Of a stretch of DNA of 64,000 nt, positions 24,021-32,521 are shown piece after piece. Source of the stretch: Escherichia sp. ESNIH1 (GTDB lineage: Bacteria > Pseudomonadota > Gammaproteobacteria > Enterobacterales > Enterobacteriaceae). The stretch covers positions 124,001 through 188,000 of the forward strand of contig PQKR01000004.1 of the NCBI GenBank assembly GCA_002918705.1, read 5' to 3'. The translations under genes and the position numbers were made by a program. The notes under the pieces are model-generated. The model searched no databases. It saw only the letters and a program-made list of their open reading frames with translations, and had not been told where the DNA came from. Numbering within the stretch: position 1 is the first letter of the stretch; every line of letters starts with the position of its first letter.

Positions 24021-25427
24021 TCAATCAGGTCGGTTTCGTATACGGCTTAGGCTAAACAGGAGAGCCAGGACGGTGGCCAGCACGGCAATCCACAGGCTCA
24101 GGTGAACCGCCTTTGCCGCCTGGGTGCCCGCTGGCGCAAAGATCGACAGGACGATCCCCACTAAAGCACCGCCCAGACACTGGCCGAAGGTACGCATAAT
24201 GGCCAGCACGCCGGAGGCGTAGCCGCTGTGCTCTCGCGAGGCGTTCGCCATCATCTCACGGTTGTTGGGGCTTTGGAAAAAGCCAAAGCCTATTCCGCAG
24301 ACCAGGCTGCGAACGCCGATATCCCAGGCCTGGGCCTGTTCAGGAAGCAGCGCCAGCAGCACAAGCCCCAGTGCAAAAAGGCCTAACCCCGCGGTGGAAA
24401 TTATCGCTGCCGGATAGCGATCGGCCAGCCGCCCTGCATGGGGCGCCGCCAGCATGATACCCAGCGGCCACGGCGTGAACAGCAGCGCCGAGGCAAAGAC
24501 GCTATACCCGTAGACGCTTTGAAACAGGAACGGCAGAGCAATAAACGTCATTCCCTGGCTAACGAAGGAGGCCAGCGAGGTGAGCGCCGCCAGTGAGAAG
24601 CGCGCCGAGGAGAAGAGTTGTAGCGGCATGAGCGGCTGTGGCGCACGGCGCTGACGCCAGATAAACGCCAGCCCGGCGACCATCGCCACGCCTCCGTAGC
24701 CTGCCGCTGTCCAGAGCTGCGTTTGCGCCAGACCGGGGCGGGAGAAGGCGTTTGCCGCCATAATCAGCCCGCCCAGCATCAGCGCTGACAGCGCCGCACC
24801 GGCGATATCAAAGGGTGCGCGTTCGCGCGTGCGGTTATCGGGGATCGCCTGAAGCGTCAGCGTTAAGGCGAGCGTTCCCAACGGGATGTTGATGGCAAAC
24901 AGCCACTGCCAGCTCAGGGCAGCCAGCAGCGTACCACCCAGCACCGGCGCGACAGCCGTACTGGCAGCGATCAGCAGGGCATGCAGGCCGAGAATGCGCC
25001 CCAGCAGGCGGGTAGGGAAAACAGAACGCAGGATCGCCGGAGCAATACTCAAGGTAGCGGCACCGCCCACACCCTGCACGATACGCCAGCCTGTCAGCAT
25101 CGAGAGTGAAGAGGAGAGGGCGCAGCCCAGCGAGGCCAGCGTAAAGAGACACAGGCCAAAAGCAAACAGAGCACGAAAACCAATGCGGCGAGCAAGCGCG
25201 GCAAAAATTGCCAGCGTCATGGCGGCCGACAGCAGATAGCCATTGGCGACCCACACGGCAGACTGGGCGGGCACCGCCAGCGCATGGGCAATGGATGGCA
25301 GCGCAACGTTGATGATGGCACCGTCAAACACGGCCATTGTGGTACTGGTCATGACTGCGGCCATCGCCAGCATCCGTTCGCGTCCCACTAAGCCCTCATC
25401 TCCGGGTCTGGTAGAAAAAAGTTCCAC
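24021..25427 (-). CDS. DHA2-type MFS drug:H+ antiporter
   Basis: A 468-residue integral membrane protein with about 14 hydrophobic segments. The first helix carries the DHA2-like pattern D-G-A-I-I-N-V-A-L-P, and motif C appears as VAPVLGGTLL, both typical of export systems such as QacA/SmvA. The GTG at 25427 has a well-placed GAGGTG site; an in-frame GTG at 25436 overlaps that site. It is divergent from a LysR gene with a palindrome between them, so it is probably under that regulator. The substrate is unknown. It replaces the E. coli genes upstream of sapA. Confidence 0.85.
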   Translation of the reverse strand: MELFSTRPGDEGLVGRERMLAMAAVMTSTTMAVFDGAIINVALPSIAHALAVPAQSAVWVANGYLLSAAMTLAIFAALARRIGFRALFAFGLCLFTLASLGCALSSSLSMLTGWRIVQGVGGAATLSIAPAILRSVFPTRLLGRILGLHALLIAASTAVAPVLGGTLLAALSWQWLFAINIPLGTLALTLTLQAIPDNRTRERAPFDIAGAALSALMLGGLIMAANAFSRPGLAQTQLWTAAGYGGVAMVAGLAFIWRQRRAPQPLMPLQLFSSARFSLAALTSLASFVSQGMTFIALPFLFQSVYGYSVFASALLFTPWPLGIMLAAPHAGRLADRYPAAIISTAGLGLFALGLVLLALLPEQAQAWDIGVRSLVCGIGFGFFQSPNNREMMANASREHSGYASGVLAIMRTFGQCLGGALVGIVLSIFAPAGTQAAKAVHLSLWIAVLATVLALLFSLSRIRNRPD

Positions 25428-25504
25428 GCTATTCACCTCGTTATGTGCGTTATCGACTCTCTACAGCGTAATTCGGGTGGCGGCAGGGCGGAAGACGCAG
25501 CCTT

Positions 25505-25521
25505 TGCAGTTATAACCTGCA
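25505..25521. promoter_or_regulatory. Candidate LysR operator between MFS gene and LysR gene
   Basis: TGCAGTTATAACCTGCA has 5-bp arms (TGCAG / CTGCA) around an AT-rich centre, like the T-N11-A sites of LysR regulators. It lies 46 bases before the regulator start codon and 78 before the efflux-gene start. Confidence 0.5.
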
Positions 25522-25566
25522 CCAGACGCCTTTCCTCAAACCGAACGGTGAGAGTAAGATAAGCGG

Positions 25567-26484
25567 ATGAACGTACCCGATATGAACCTGCTCATTGCCC
25601 TCGACGCGCTGCTGGCGGAAGCCAGCGTGGCGGGTGCTGCGCGTCGTTTAGGGTTGAGCGCATCGGCAATGAGCCGAACGCTTAGCCGCTTGCGTGCGGC
25701 TACCGGCGATCCGTTGCTGGTGCGCGCCGGGCGCCACATGGTGTTAACGCCGCATGCTGAGGCCATTCGTGATCGTACGCAGCAGACGCTGTTTGCGGGG
25801 CTGGCGCTGCTGCGACCCTCTCCAATGGGATTGGACCTGGCGACGCTCGATCGCACCTTTGTGCTGCGTACTAACGACGGTTTTATCGAGGCCTTTGGCC
25901 CAACGCTGATTGTGGCGGCTGCGAAGTGCGCGCCACGGGTGCGTCTGCGCTTTGTTGCCCGGGCGGAAAAGAGCGCGAAGGCGCTACGTGAAGGGCTGGT
26001 CGATCTTGAGGTTGGCGTGCTGGGGGAGATGGGGCCGGAGATCCGCATTCAGACGCTGTTTCGCGATCGCTTTGTCGGCGTGGTACGACCCGGGCATCCA
26101 CTGGCGGCGCTGCCGGAAGTGGGGATCAGCGACTACCTTGCGCATGCGCACGTGGCCGCCTCTCGCAGGTGCCACACCGCCGGACCGGTAGATGAGGCCC
26201 TCGCTAAACAGGGTCTTGAGCGTAATATCGCTGCTGTCGTACCGGGCTTTCCCGCTGCGCTGGCGGTGGCTCAGGCCTCCGATCTGGTGGGGCTGATCCC
26301 CGCCTCGTTTCTTATCCATCAGCCTGCCGCGACGTATTGTATGTTTGAACTGCCGGTAAAGGTGCGGGGTATCACGCTCTCCCAGATGTGGCATCCGCGA
26401 GCAGAGGCTGATCCCGCGCACCGTTGGCTACGGCAGTTTGTGCTGGAGGTCTGTCGCCAGCACGCCCCTGCTTCCCATCAGTGA
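25567..26484 (+). CDS. LysR-family regulator, divergent from the MFS efflux gene
   Basis: A 305-residue regulator with an N-terminal winged helix-turn-helix (MNLLIALDALLAEASVAGAA ... LGLSASAMSRTLSRLRAATG) and a C-terminal periplasmic-binding-protein-like effector domain from about residue 95. It is transcribed away from the efflux gene across a 130-base intergenic region with a LysR-like palindrome, so it probably controls that pump and itself. No close named relative is recognised, and the effector is unknown. Confidence 0.85.
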   Translation: MNVPDMNLLIALDALLAEASVAGAARRLGLSASAMSRTLSRLRAATGDPLLVRAGRHMVLTPHAEAIRDRTQQTLFAGLALLRPSPMGLDLATLDRTFVLRTNDGFIEAFGPTLIVAAAKCAPRVRLRFVARAEKSAKALREGLVDLEVGVLGEMGPEIRIQTLFRDRFVGVVRPGHPLAALPEVGISDYLAHAHVAASRRCHTAGPVDEALAKQGLERNIAAVVPGFPAALAVAQASDLVGLIPASFLIHQPAATYCMFELPVKVRGITLSQMWHPRAEADPAHRWLRQFVLEVCRQHAPASHQ

Positions 26485-26549
26485 TTGGCGAGCGTCATAC
26501 ATTGGCATACTATAGGAAGATACTTTTGTTACCGTAAGGATTGCCTGCT

Positions 26550-26894
26550 ATGGCTATCATCCCTAAGAATTACGCCCGTCTTGAATCAGACTACCGTGAA
26601 AGAGCGTTAAAGATCTATCCGTGGGTATGCGGACGCTGTTCGCGTGAGTTTGTCTACTCGAACCTGCGCGAGTTAACGGTGCACCATATCGATCACGATC
26701 ACACCAATAACCCGCCGGACGGCAGCAACTGGGAGCTGCTGTGCCTCTACTGCCACGATCATGAACACTCAAAATATACCGAGGCCGATCAGTACGGCAC
26801 AACCGTCGTGGCCGGAGAGGATGCGCAGAAGGACGTGGGGGCGGCAACCTACAATCCGTTTGCCGATCTGAAAGCGATGCTTAACAAGAAGTAA
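26550..26894 (+). CDS. yajD: HNH-nuclease-fold protein YajD
   Basis: A 114-residue HNH protein almost identical to E. coli YajD (115 residues). Zinc-ribbon cysteines are in VCGRCSREF and LLCLYCHDHEH, and the HNH core is LTVHHIDHDHTNNPPDGSNW. The start MAIIPKNYARLESDYRER at 26550 matches the family; a TTG nine bases upstream is not needed. In E. coli the gene lies elsewhere (near tsx), so its place here reflects a different gene order. Nuclease activity is inferred from the fold only. Confidence 0.93.
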   Translation: MAIIPKNYARLESDYRERALKIYPWVCGRCSREFVYSNLRELTVHHIDHDHTNNPPDGSNWELLCLYCHDHEHSKYTEADQYGTTVVAGEDAQKDVGAATYNPFADLKAMLNKK

Positions 26895-26911
26895 TGCGTC
26901 TCCACTCTGCA

Positions 26912-26938
26912 TAAAAAAGTGGGGCACTGAGGCCCCAC
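26912..26938. terminator. Bidirectional terminator between yajD and the PQQ dehydrogenase gene
   Basis: The stem GTGGGGC / GCCCCAC with loop ACTGAG is preceded by AAAAAA on the plus strand. It therefore forms a hairpin plus T tract on the minus strand, ending the dehydrogenase operon, and it also lies 24 bases after yajD. Confidence 0.8.
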
Positions 26939-26967
26939 GCTGTTTGCATTGATATGATGGCAGACGA

Positions 26968-29064
26968 TTATTCAGGAAGCGCGTAGACCACAACCTGATC
27001 GCCCACCTGATCCTTCAGAATAGTATTCCCACCGGCGACGAACGCGACATACTGACGCCCCTTGTACTCATAGATCGACGGGTTCGCTACCGCAGGCGCT
27101 TCAGCTTGATCGGACCACAGCTCTTCACCGGTATCTACGGAATAGGCGCGCACTTTGGCATCCATTGACGCACCGATGAAGATCACGCCACCCGCCGTCA
27201 CGGCCGGGCCACCGATGGTCGGCGAGCCCCAACTTTCCGGCATAAAGAAACCATACTGCTGCGATGCGCCAATTGGGCGGCGCCACTTCACATCGCCCGT
27301 GTGCATATCCAGCGCCACGATTTCACCAAACGGCGGCTGCCAGCACGGCATACCGAGCCAGTTGTTTGCGACCATCAGACGCATGCCGTAAGGGGCGCCT
27401 TCCTGAGGAGCAAAGCCGCTCTCGTTGCCGGAACCTTTATCCGCTTTATCATAATCTTCACGGCCGTAGAGCTTCACATACTGCACAATATGTGAGGTAT
27501 TAACGATGGCAATCTGTTTTTTGGGATCGAACGCCACGCCGCCCCACTGAACGCCACCGGCACTGTCCGGATAGGTCAGGGTACCTTCTCCCTTGGTGGT
27601 GGGCGGGGTGTACATCCCCTCATAGGTCAGATTATCCCACAGGCGAGAACACTGCCCGGCACCGACCATATCCGCCAGTTTCCAGATCTCTGGCTTTTTC
27701 GATTGATCGAGCAGCGGGGCGGGTTTAGTCGGGAAGGGCTGCGTTGGCGAGAGCACTTCACCCTGCACTGAACCATCGCCTTGTGGTACAGGTCGCTCCT
27801 CAATAGGCCAAACATCCTCGCCCGTCAGGCGGTTCACAACAAACAGGAAGCCCTGCTTGGTCGCCTGAATCAGCGCGGGGATCTGCTTGCCGTCAACCGT
27901 GATATCCATCAGCGTCGGCGCAGAGTTAATGTCGTAATCCCACACATCGTGATGCACCCACTGACGGGACCAGACCACTTTACCGGTGTTGATATCCAGC
28001 GCGGTTGTGGAGGTGCCAAGCGGGATCGGTTTGGTGCGGTTACCGCCCCAGTAGTTAGGTGACGGGGAAGAGACAGGCAGATAGACCAGACCGTTTGCCT
28101 CATCGGCGGACATATGGGTCCAGACGTTGGCCGTCCCGGTGCGTTGCCGGATTTCTGCCGGAATCGCATCGAAGGTCCACTCACGCTCGCCGGTCTGCGC
28201 ATTGATTGCGAACACAGAGCCCGGAGGCGCTTCGGCATACGCCCAGTCCTTTCCGGCCCAGCCAACCAGCAGATGGTTGCCAACAACGGTGGGCGGTTGC
28301 AGGATAGAGAGCGGGTATTTGGCGTTAACCGTGTTCCACTGATTGATGTTCAGTACGCCATTGTCAGCAAAACCGCTACACGGCTTGCCTGAGTCGGCAT
28401 CCAACGCATAGAGCTTGCCATCCACGGTGCCCATATAGACGATCTTCTGGCACGCCTCTCCGGCCACCGGATTTTTAGCCTGCCAGTAGGAGACGCCACG
28501 GTTTTTCAGCACCGGCTGGGTCAGGGCTTTGCGCGAGGATTTGGTATCGTAATGCCACTTCTCCTTCCCGGTGCCGGGATCGAGCGCAATCAGACGATCG
28601 AACGGGGTGCCAATGTAGATCGTCTCGTTAGCAAAAACAGGGGTCGCTGACCAGACGGTGGCAGGGGTATCGCCTTTTCCGTCCGAGACGTCGCCGGTAT
28701 GAAATTCCCAAACCTTGGTTAATTTACTCACGTTTTCCGCGGTGATCTGCGTCAGTGGACTGTATTTCTGGGCGTTAAGCTGGCCATGAAAGCTATCCCA
28801 GGTGGCGGTAGAGGGGACCAGTGGCGTCGCTGGCTGCGAGGCTGATTCCACTTTCTGCCCGTCATCTGTACCCGAAGAGGCATCATCAGTGGTTTTAGTG
28901 GTGCCCGGCGCTTGTTGATTGGCCGCATCTACATTGACCTTGTCCCGGGCGCCCATTGTGGCTTCAGGGGCTTTATCCTGTGCATGCAGCGTCAGAGGGG
29001 TAACCAGTAGTGCCAGCGCCGTCATGCTGACTTTCAGTAATGGAGAGTGTTTATCGTGTTGCAC
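26968..29064 (-). CDS. Periplasmic PQQ-dependent dehydrogenase large subunit (SldA/Gcd-like)
   Basis: A 698-residue quinoprotein from a GTG at 29064, which has a GAGGAG site and yields a proper signal peptide (KVSMTALALLVTPLTLHAQ). After a polar Thr/Ser/Gln-rich linker (about residues 30-85) comes an eight-bladed propeller with recurrent tryptophan motifs: GKEKWHYD, GEREWTFD, GKVVWSRQW, GEDVWPIEERPVP, GDVKWRRPIG, GEELWSDQ. This is the glucose/quinate/shikimate/polyol family, which passes electrons to ubiquinone. It lacks the N-terminal membrane domain of Gcd; that part is the separate upstream gene. The substrate is not deducible; a polyol or sugar is likely. Confidence 0.85.
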   Translation of the reverse strand: MQHDKHSPLLKVSMTALALLVTPLTLHAQDKAPEATMGARDKVNVDAANQQAPGTTKTTDDASSGTDDGQKVESASQPATPLVPSTATWDSFHGQLNAQKYSPLTQITAENVSKLTKVWEFHTGDVSDGKGDTPATVWSATPVFANETIYIGTPFDRLIALDPGTGKEKWHYDTKSSRKALTQPVLKNRGVSYWQAKNPVAGEACQKIVYMGTVDGKLYALDADSGKPCSGFADNGVLNINQWNTVNAKYPLSILQPPTVVGNHLLVGWAGKDWAYAEAPPGSVFAINAQTGEREWTFDAIPAEIRQRTGTANVWTHMSADEANGLVYLPVSSPSPNYWGGNRTKPIPLGTSTTALDINTGKVVWSRQWVHHDVWDYDINSAPTLMDITVDGKQIPALIQATKQGFLFVVNRLTGEDVWPIEERPVPQGDGSVQGEVLSPTQPFPTKPAPLLDQSKKPEIWKLADMVGAGQCSRLWDNLTYEGMYTPPTTKGEGTLTYPDSAGGVQWGGVAFDPKKQIAIVNTSHIVQYVKLYGREDYDKADKGSGNESGFAPQEGAPYGMRLMVANNWLGMPCWQPPFGEIVALDMHTGDVKWRRPIGASQQYGFFMPESWGSPTIGGPAVTAGGVIFIGASMDAKVRAYSVDTGEELWSDQAEAPAVANPSIYEYKGRQYVAFVAGGNTILKDQVGDQVVVYALPE

Positions 29065-29074
29065 GGGCGGCTCC

Positions 29075-29440
29075 TCAGACGTGGGCGCGATGATTGGGGC
29101 GAGCGGAATTGCTGCAGAGTGCAATCAGACCAATCAGGCCGACCACCATTGCTGCAGTAATGATGTACTGATGCAGCAGCGCGCCAGCAAAAGCAATACC
29201 GAACAGCATGATAAAGGTGACAATAATCAGGAAGATACGCGTTCCACGACGGGATGCACGACGCAGTAAAAAGGTCAGTAGCGCCAGCACTACGCAGTCG
29301 ATGGCTACGCCAAGAGCACCAATAGTGCCGGTAACGCCGGTGAGCGGCGTCAGCCACGCGTATAACGCTACCGCGAAGCCAACCACGGCTGATAGCAGCA
29401 GCAATATACTGCCGAGGCGTGAGGGTTGAGAATGCAACAT
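29075..29440 (-). CDS. Small membrane subunit of the PQQ dehydrogenase (SldB-like)
   Basis: A 121-residue protein with four hydrophobic segments (about residues 10-30, 36-58, 66-85 and 88-108), resembling the N-terminal membrane domain of glucose dehydrogenase and the separate SldB subunit of Gluconobacter polyol dehydrogenase. Its TGA stop lies inside the ribosome-binding site of the large-subunit gene, ten bases before that start, so the two are translationally coupled. It probably anchors the enzyme and may hold the quinone site. The assignment rests on topology, size and context. Confidence 0.75.
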   Translation of the reverse strand: MLHSQPSRLGSILLLLSAVVGFAVALYAWLTPLTGVTGTIGALGVAIDCVVLALLTFLLRRASRRGTRIFLIIVTFIMLFGIAFAGALLHQYIITAAMVVGLIGLIALCSNSARPNHRAHV

Positions 29441-29835
29441 ACCAGGAAATCCCCTATCAAAAATAAATAGTGACCAATATGGCGTAATAGTGGGTCAATG
29501 CGGCAGTTATCGCGCAGGCAACAACCGCGACAGAGTTCACTTAACGTAAATCAGTATAGAAGAAGGATTTTTATCTGGGACGTAAAGTCGCCTGTTTCTG
29601 GCTGAGGGAGGCATGCGGGTCAAAATGCAGCTCAATGACGCGCTGCTGATGATATCCGCTTTCTGTACGAAGCGGATAAAGCGGACGATACATTACGCGG
29701 GACACGCCCCAACAGGCAGAGAATAAAGGGAGTACAATTGAGCGTTTTGGATTAGAACTTGAGCGGAGCGGGAGCGGGTTACAGAGAACGCATTTGCTAG
29801 GATGGGGCTCTGTCTAGTTTCAATGGGTTAATATT
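29441..29835. other. Intergenic region between the PQQ operon and the PEBP gene
   Basis: These 395 bases separate divergent genes and must hold both promoters. An inverted repeat ATCCGCT / AGCGGAT (arms 29654-29660 and 29671-29677, spacer 10) is present. A short minus-strand reading frame of protein-like composition (29571-29705) is listed separately. No RNA gene or IS end was recognised. Confidence 0.6.
29571..29705 (-). CDS. Possible small ORF or gene remnant
   Basis: This 44-codon frame begins with GTG. Its product contains YRPLYPLRTESGYHQQRVIE and then LHFDPHASLSQKQATLRPR, which looks like real protein. The frame stays open upstream through a hydrophobic stretch with a lipobox-like end (IVLPLFSAC) but has no normal start codon there. 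It could be the 3' remnant of a small lipoprotein gene, or a short gene that starts at the GTG. No family is recognised. Confidence 0.3.
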   Translation of the reverse strand: MSRVMYRPLYPLRTESGYHQQRVIELHFDPHASLSQKQATLRPR

Positions 29836-30405
29836 ATGAACTCAGTAAAAAAAATCATTGTCGCCGGTCTTTTATCCATTCTGAGCGGTGCGGCTCAGGC
29901 AAATACTCCTGTTTATTTCAGACTGACCAGCCCGGAAATCAAAAAGGGCCACTTTGAAAATGACCATTTGAGTAGCGCCGAATTTGGTCTGGGATGTAGA
30001 GGGGACAATCATTCACCCGCCCTGAAATGGGAAAACGTGCCTGCAGGCACGCAAAGTTTCGTGCTGGAGATTTTTGATAAAGATGCCCCAACGGGGCACG
30101 GATGGGTACACTGGGCGGTGGTCAATATACCTGCCAGCAGCCGGGCGCTTGCTGCAGGTATCACTCCAGATAATAAAGGATTGCCATCCCCTGCCTTCCA
30201 GACACGTACTGATTTCGGGGTGCCGGGTTATGGCGGGCCATGTCCGCCTGTGGGACAGACACACCACTATGTGATTACCCTAAAGGCTCTATCTGTTGCC
30301 ACGCTGCCTCATGTTATGGCCGATGCGACTCCGGCGCTGGTTGGCTATCTGGCTAATATGAATACCCTTGCAACAGCCCGTCTGGAAGTGGTGCAGAGAA
30401 GGTAA
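29836..30405 (+). CDS. Periplasmic YbhB/YbcL-type PEBP-family protein
   Basis: A 189-residue protein with a signal peptide (KKIIVAGLLSILSGAAQA) and the bacterial PEBP (Raf-kinase-inhibitor-like) fold: SPALKWENVPAGTQSFVLEI, DPDAP-type motif DKDAPTG, WVHWAVVNIPA and GGPCPPVGQTHHY. In E. coli the secreted relative is YbcL. It is convergent with the AraC gene that follows, ten bases apart at the stops. The function of these proteins is not well defined; a role in ligand or lipid binding is usual. Confidence 0.85.
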   Translation: MNSVKKIIVAGLLSILSGAAQANTPVYFRLTSPEIKKGHFENDHLSSAEFGLGCRGDNHSPALKWENVPAGTQSFVLEIFDKDAPTGHGWVHWAVVNIPASSRALAAGITPDNKGLPSPAFQTRTDFGVPGYGGPCPPVGQTHHYVITLKALSVATLPHVMADATPALVGYLANMNTLATARLEVVQRR

Positions 30406-30415
30406 TGTTCTCAGA

Positions 30416-31225
30416 TCACGTCAGGGCAGCGGGCATTTCCTGCGCGCGAACTTGCCCTGGGTTAAAACCAAAGCGGGCGCGAAAGCGGGCAGTAAACTTC
30501 GAGGGGTTTTCATAACCAACGCCCAGCGCTATCTGGGAAACGGCCTGATCTGTAACCTGTAATAGCGCCAGGGCATGGCCCATTCTGGCTTCGGTGACAA
30601 CACTCCTGAATGAAGTCTCCTCAGCATTAAGCCTGCGGCGTAATGTCGCCTCTGACATAGCAAAGTGACGGGCAACCTCTGATGCTCTCCAGTTTTTCAG
30701 AAGATCTGTTAACACTAGCTTTCTGATGCGCTGACTCAGCATCACGTTTGCTGCTGGCTTCAACATCAGACCGAAACTTTCTAACCATTCGCACATCTCC
30801 TCCACCCGCTTCACTGCCACTCTGTCGGGAATGCCTGCGGTGTCCTTGATAGAGACGACTGTGTGATCGAAAGCCTGGCGAAAGACGACGCTCACATCGT
30901 GGAGCACGCGCGGCATATTGGCTTCGTTTGGGCCAGCAGGGTCATATATCCTTAATAAAGGAAAGCTTAGCCACTCTGCTTCAAAAGGCGCGTGGCTGGA
31001 TTGAGGAATATTTGTCACATCGAGTGAGCATCCGGCACTAACCAATATCGCCTCGCCAGCAGACACAAGCATATTCTTATCCCGCCACGCAATGCTTTTT
31101 TGCCCCTGACGCACCATAACCAGCAGTGTTTCATCAATGAAAATCTTTTTTGTGAGCAGGCGTTCGACCTGAATGACATGGGCGGTACTGGCTATGGTTT
31201 CACGACTCCATAATTTTCTTGTCAT
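30416..31225 (-). CDS. AraC-family regulator
   Basis: A 269-residue regulator with an unassigned N-terminal sensor region and a C-terminal double helix-turn-helix (about residues 165-262: RASEVARHFAMSEATLRRRL and VSQIALGVGYENPSKFTARF, then RFGFNPGQVR). It is convergent with the PEBP gene and lies next to pspF. The target genes are unknown. The GadX/GadW-like architecture is only a general similarity. Confidence 0.85.
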   Translation of the reverse strand: MTRKLWSRETIASTAHVIQVERLLTKKIFIDETLLVMVRQGQKSIAWRDKNMLVSAGEAILVSAGCSLDVTNIPQSSHAPFEAEWLSFPLLRIYDPAGPNEANMPRVLHDVSVVFRQAFDHTVVSIKDTAGIPDRVAVKRVEEMCEWLESFGLMLKPAANVMLSQRIRKLVLTDLLKNWRASEVARHFAMSEATLRRRLNAEETSFRSVVTEARMGHALALLQVTDQAVSQIALGVGYENPSKFTARFRARFGFNPGQVRAQEMPAALT

Positions 31226-31341
31226 TTTAAGCCTATTTTCTGCTTCAATCCTGAGAATGAAATGTTTCGTGGACGGAGTGAATTTCTACCCGGAACAGGA
31301 CAAGTTTGCCACTTCTGCTTTGTGTTGACAGGCAACTCTCA

Positions 31342-31374
31342 CGTAGGCCCGTGCAAGCGTAGCGCCGCCGGGCA
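31342..31374. repeat. REP-like element
   Basis: A single unit, GTAGGCCCGTGCAAGCGTAG followed by CGCCGCCGGGC, can fold as an imperfect hairpin. It lies between the 5' end of the AraC gene and the 3' end of pspF. It resembles the REP units at 5996 and 60024. Confidence 0.65.
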
Positions 31375-31379
31375 TTGCC

Positions 31380-32354
31380 TCACAGTCCATGCTTTTTTAA
31401 CAGCGCCCTGAGCTGGTGGTAGGTCAGGCCGAGCAGCGCCGCCGCACGCTTCTGGTTAAATTTGGCCTGCTGTAGCGCAGCCTCCAGCAGGGTCTTCTCC
31501 TGCTGATTCTGAAACTCACGCAGATCCAGCGGCAGGCCTGGCGTGCCAGGCAACGTTTCTGTCACCGGCTCGGGAGAGGCAGTTCGCTGGAAAGGATCGA
31601 TAATAATCTCATCCAGCGCCACCTCGCTAGTGCCGTGCCGGTAGACCGAGCGCTCTACTACGTTCTTTAGCTCGCGAATATTACCCGGCCAGCGGTAGTG
31701 CAGCAGCGCCTCCCGGGCGCGTTCGGTAAAGCCCGGAAACAGCGGCAGCCGCAGCTCGCGGCACATCTGGATCGCGAAGTGCTCTGCCATCAGCATGATA
31801 TCGCTCCGACGCTCGCGCAGCGGTGGAAGCTGCACCACGTCAAAGGCCAGCCGGTCGAGAAGATCGGCGCGGAACGTACCGTTGCGTACCATTTCAGGCA
31901 GATCGGCATTGGTGGCGCACACCAGCCGGACATTAACCTGCAGCGGCTGGCTGCCGCCGACGCGCTCCAGCTCGCCGTACTCAATCACCCGCAGCAGCTT
32001 CTCCTGAACCAGCATCGGGGCCGTAGCCAGCTCGTCGAGAAAAAGTGTCCCACCGTCGGCGCGCTCGAAGCGGCCGGGATGGCGCCGCTGTGCCCCGGTA
32101 AAAGCCCCGGCTTCATGACCAAACAGCTCGGTGTCCAGCAGGTTCTCGTTGAGAGCGGCGCAGTTCAGCGAGATAAAGGGCCCGTCCCAGCGTCCGGAGA
32201 GAAAGTGCAGGCGGTTGGCGATCAGCTCCTTACCCGTTCCGCGCTCACCAATAATCAATACTGGCTTATCCAGCGGGGCGAGGCGTGAAACCTGCTCCAG
32301 CACTTCCAGAAAGCTATTAGCCTCCCCAAGAAGATTATCCTTGTATTCCGCCAT
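31380..32354 (-). CDS. pspF: Sigma-54 activator of the phage-shock operon, PspF
   Basis: A 324-residue bacterial enhancer-binding protein without a receiver domain: the AAA+ domain starts at the N-terminus, with Walker A GERGTGKEL, the sigma-54 contact loop GAFTGA near residue 83, and Walker B GGTLFLDEL. A Fis-type helix-turn-helix lies at the C-terminus (NQKRAAALLGLTYHQLRALL). PspA inhibits it until membrane stress. It is divergent from pspABCD and matches E. coli PspF (325 residues). Confidence 0.97.
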   Translation of the reverse strand: MAEYKDNLLGEANSFLEVLEQVSRLAPLDKPVLIIGERGTGKELIANRLHFLSGRWDGPFISLNCAALNENLLDTELFGHEAGAFTGAQRRHPGRFERADGGTLFLDELATAPMLVQEKLLRVIEYGELERVGGSQPLQVNVRLVCATNADLPEMVRNGTFRADLLDRLAFDVVQLPPLRERRSDIMLMAEHFAIQMCRELRLPLFPGFTERAREALLHYRWPGNIRELKNVVERSVYRHGTSEVALDEIIIDPFQRTASPEPVTETLPGTPGLPLDLREFQNQQEKTLLEAALQQAKFNQKRAAALLGLTYHQLRALLKKHGL

Positions 32355-32419
32355 GATGAAATTCGCTATTAGTTAGTGTTATTCACCACTGTAGACTAAA
32401 TTGCCGCAGCGGTAAAATT

Positions 32420-32432
32420 AATCAACTCTTTT
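32420..32432 (+). promoter_or_regulatory. Candidate IHF site in the pspF-pspA region
   Basis: AATCAACTCTTTT matches the IHF core WATCAANNNNTTR except for the last base. It lies between the PspF gene and the sigma-54 promoter, where IHF bends DNA at the E. coli psp locus. Confidence 0.4.
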
Positions 32433-32452
32433 ACAATCAATAAGATAAAAAG

Positions 32453-32469
32453 TTGGCACGGGTCTTGTA
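32453..32469 (+). promoter_or_regulatory. Sigma-54 promoter of pspABCD
   Basis: TTGGCACGGGTCTTGTA carries the -24 TGGCAC element and a -12 TTGT element with correct spacing. It lies 53 bases before the pspA start codon, as in E. coli. Confidence 0.9.
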
Positions 32470-32521
32470 TTAACTTAGCAGCAGGGCTTAGCCCGATTAC
32501 ATAAAATATGAGGATTACATT

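Noticed and set aside
26968-29440. Split gcd gene as a frameshift pseudogene
   Set aside because: The downstream part has its own signal peptide, start codon and ribosome-binding site, and the order matches two-subunit enzymes; it is better explained as two real genes.
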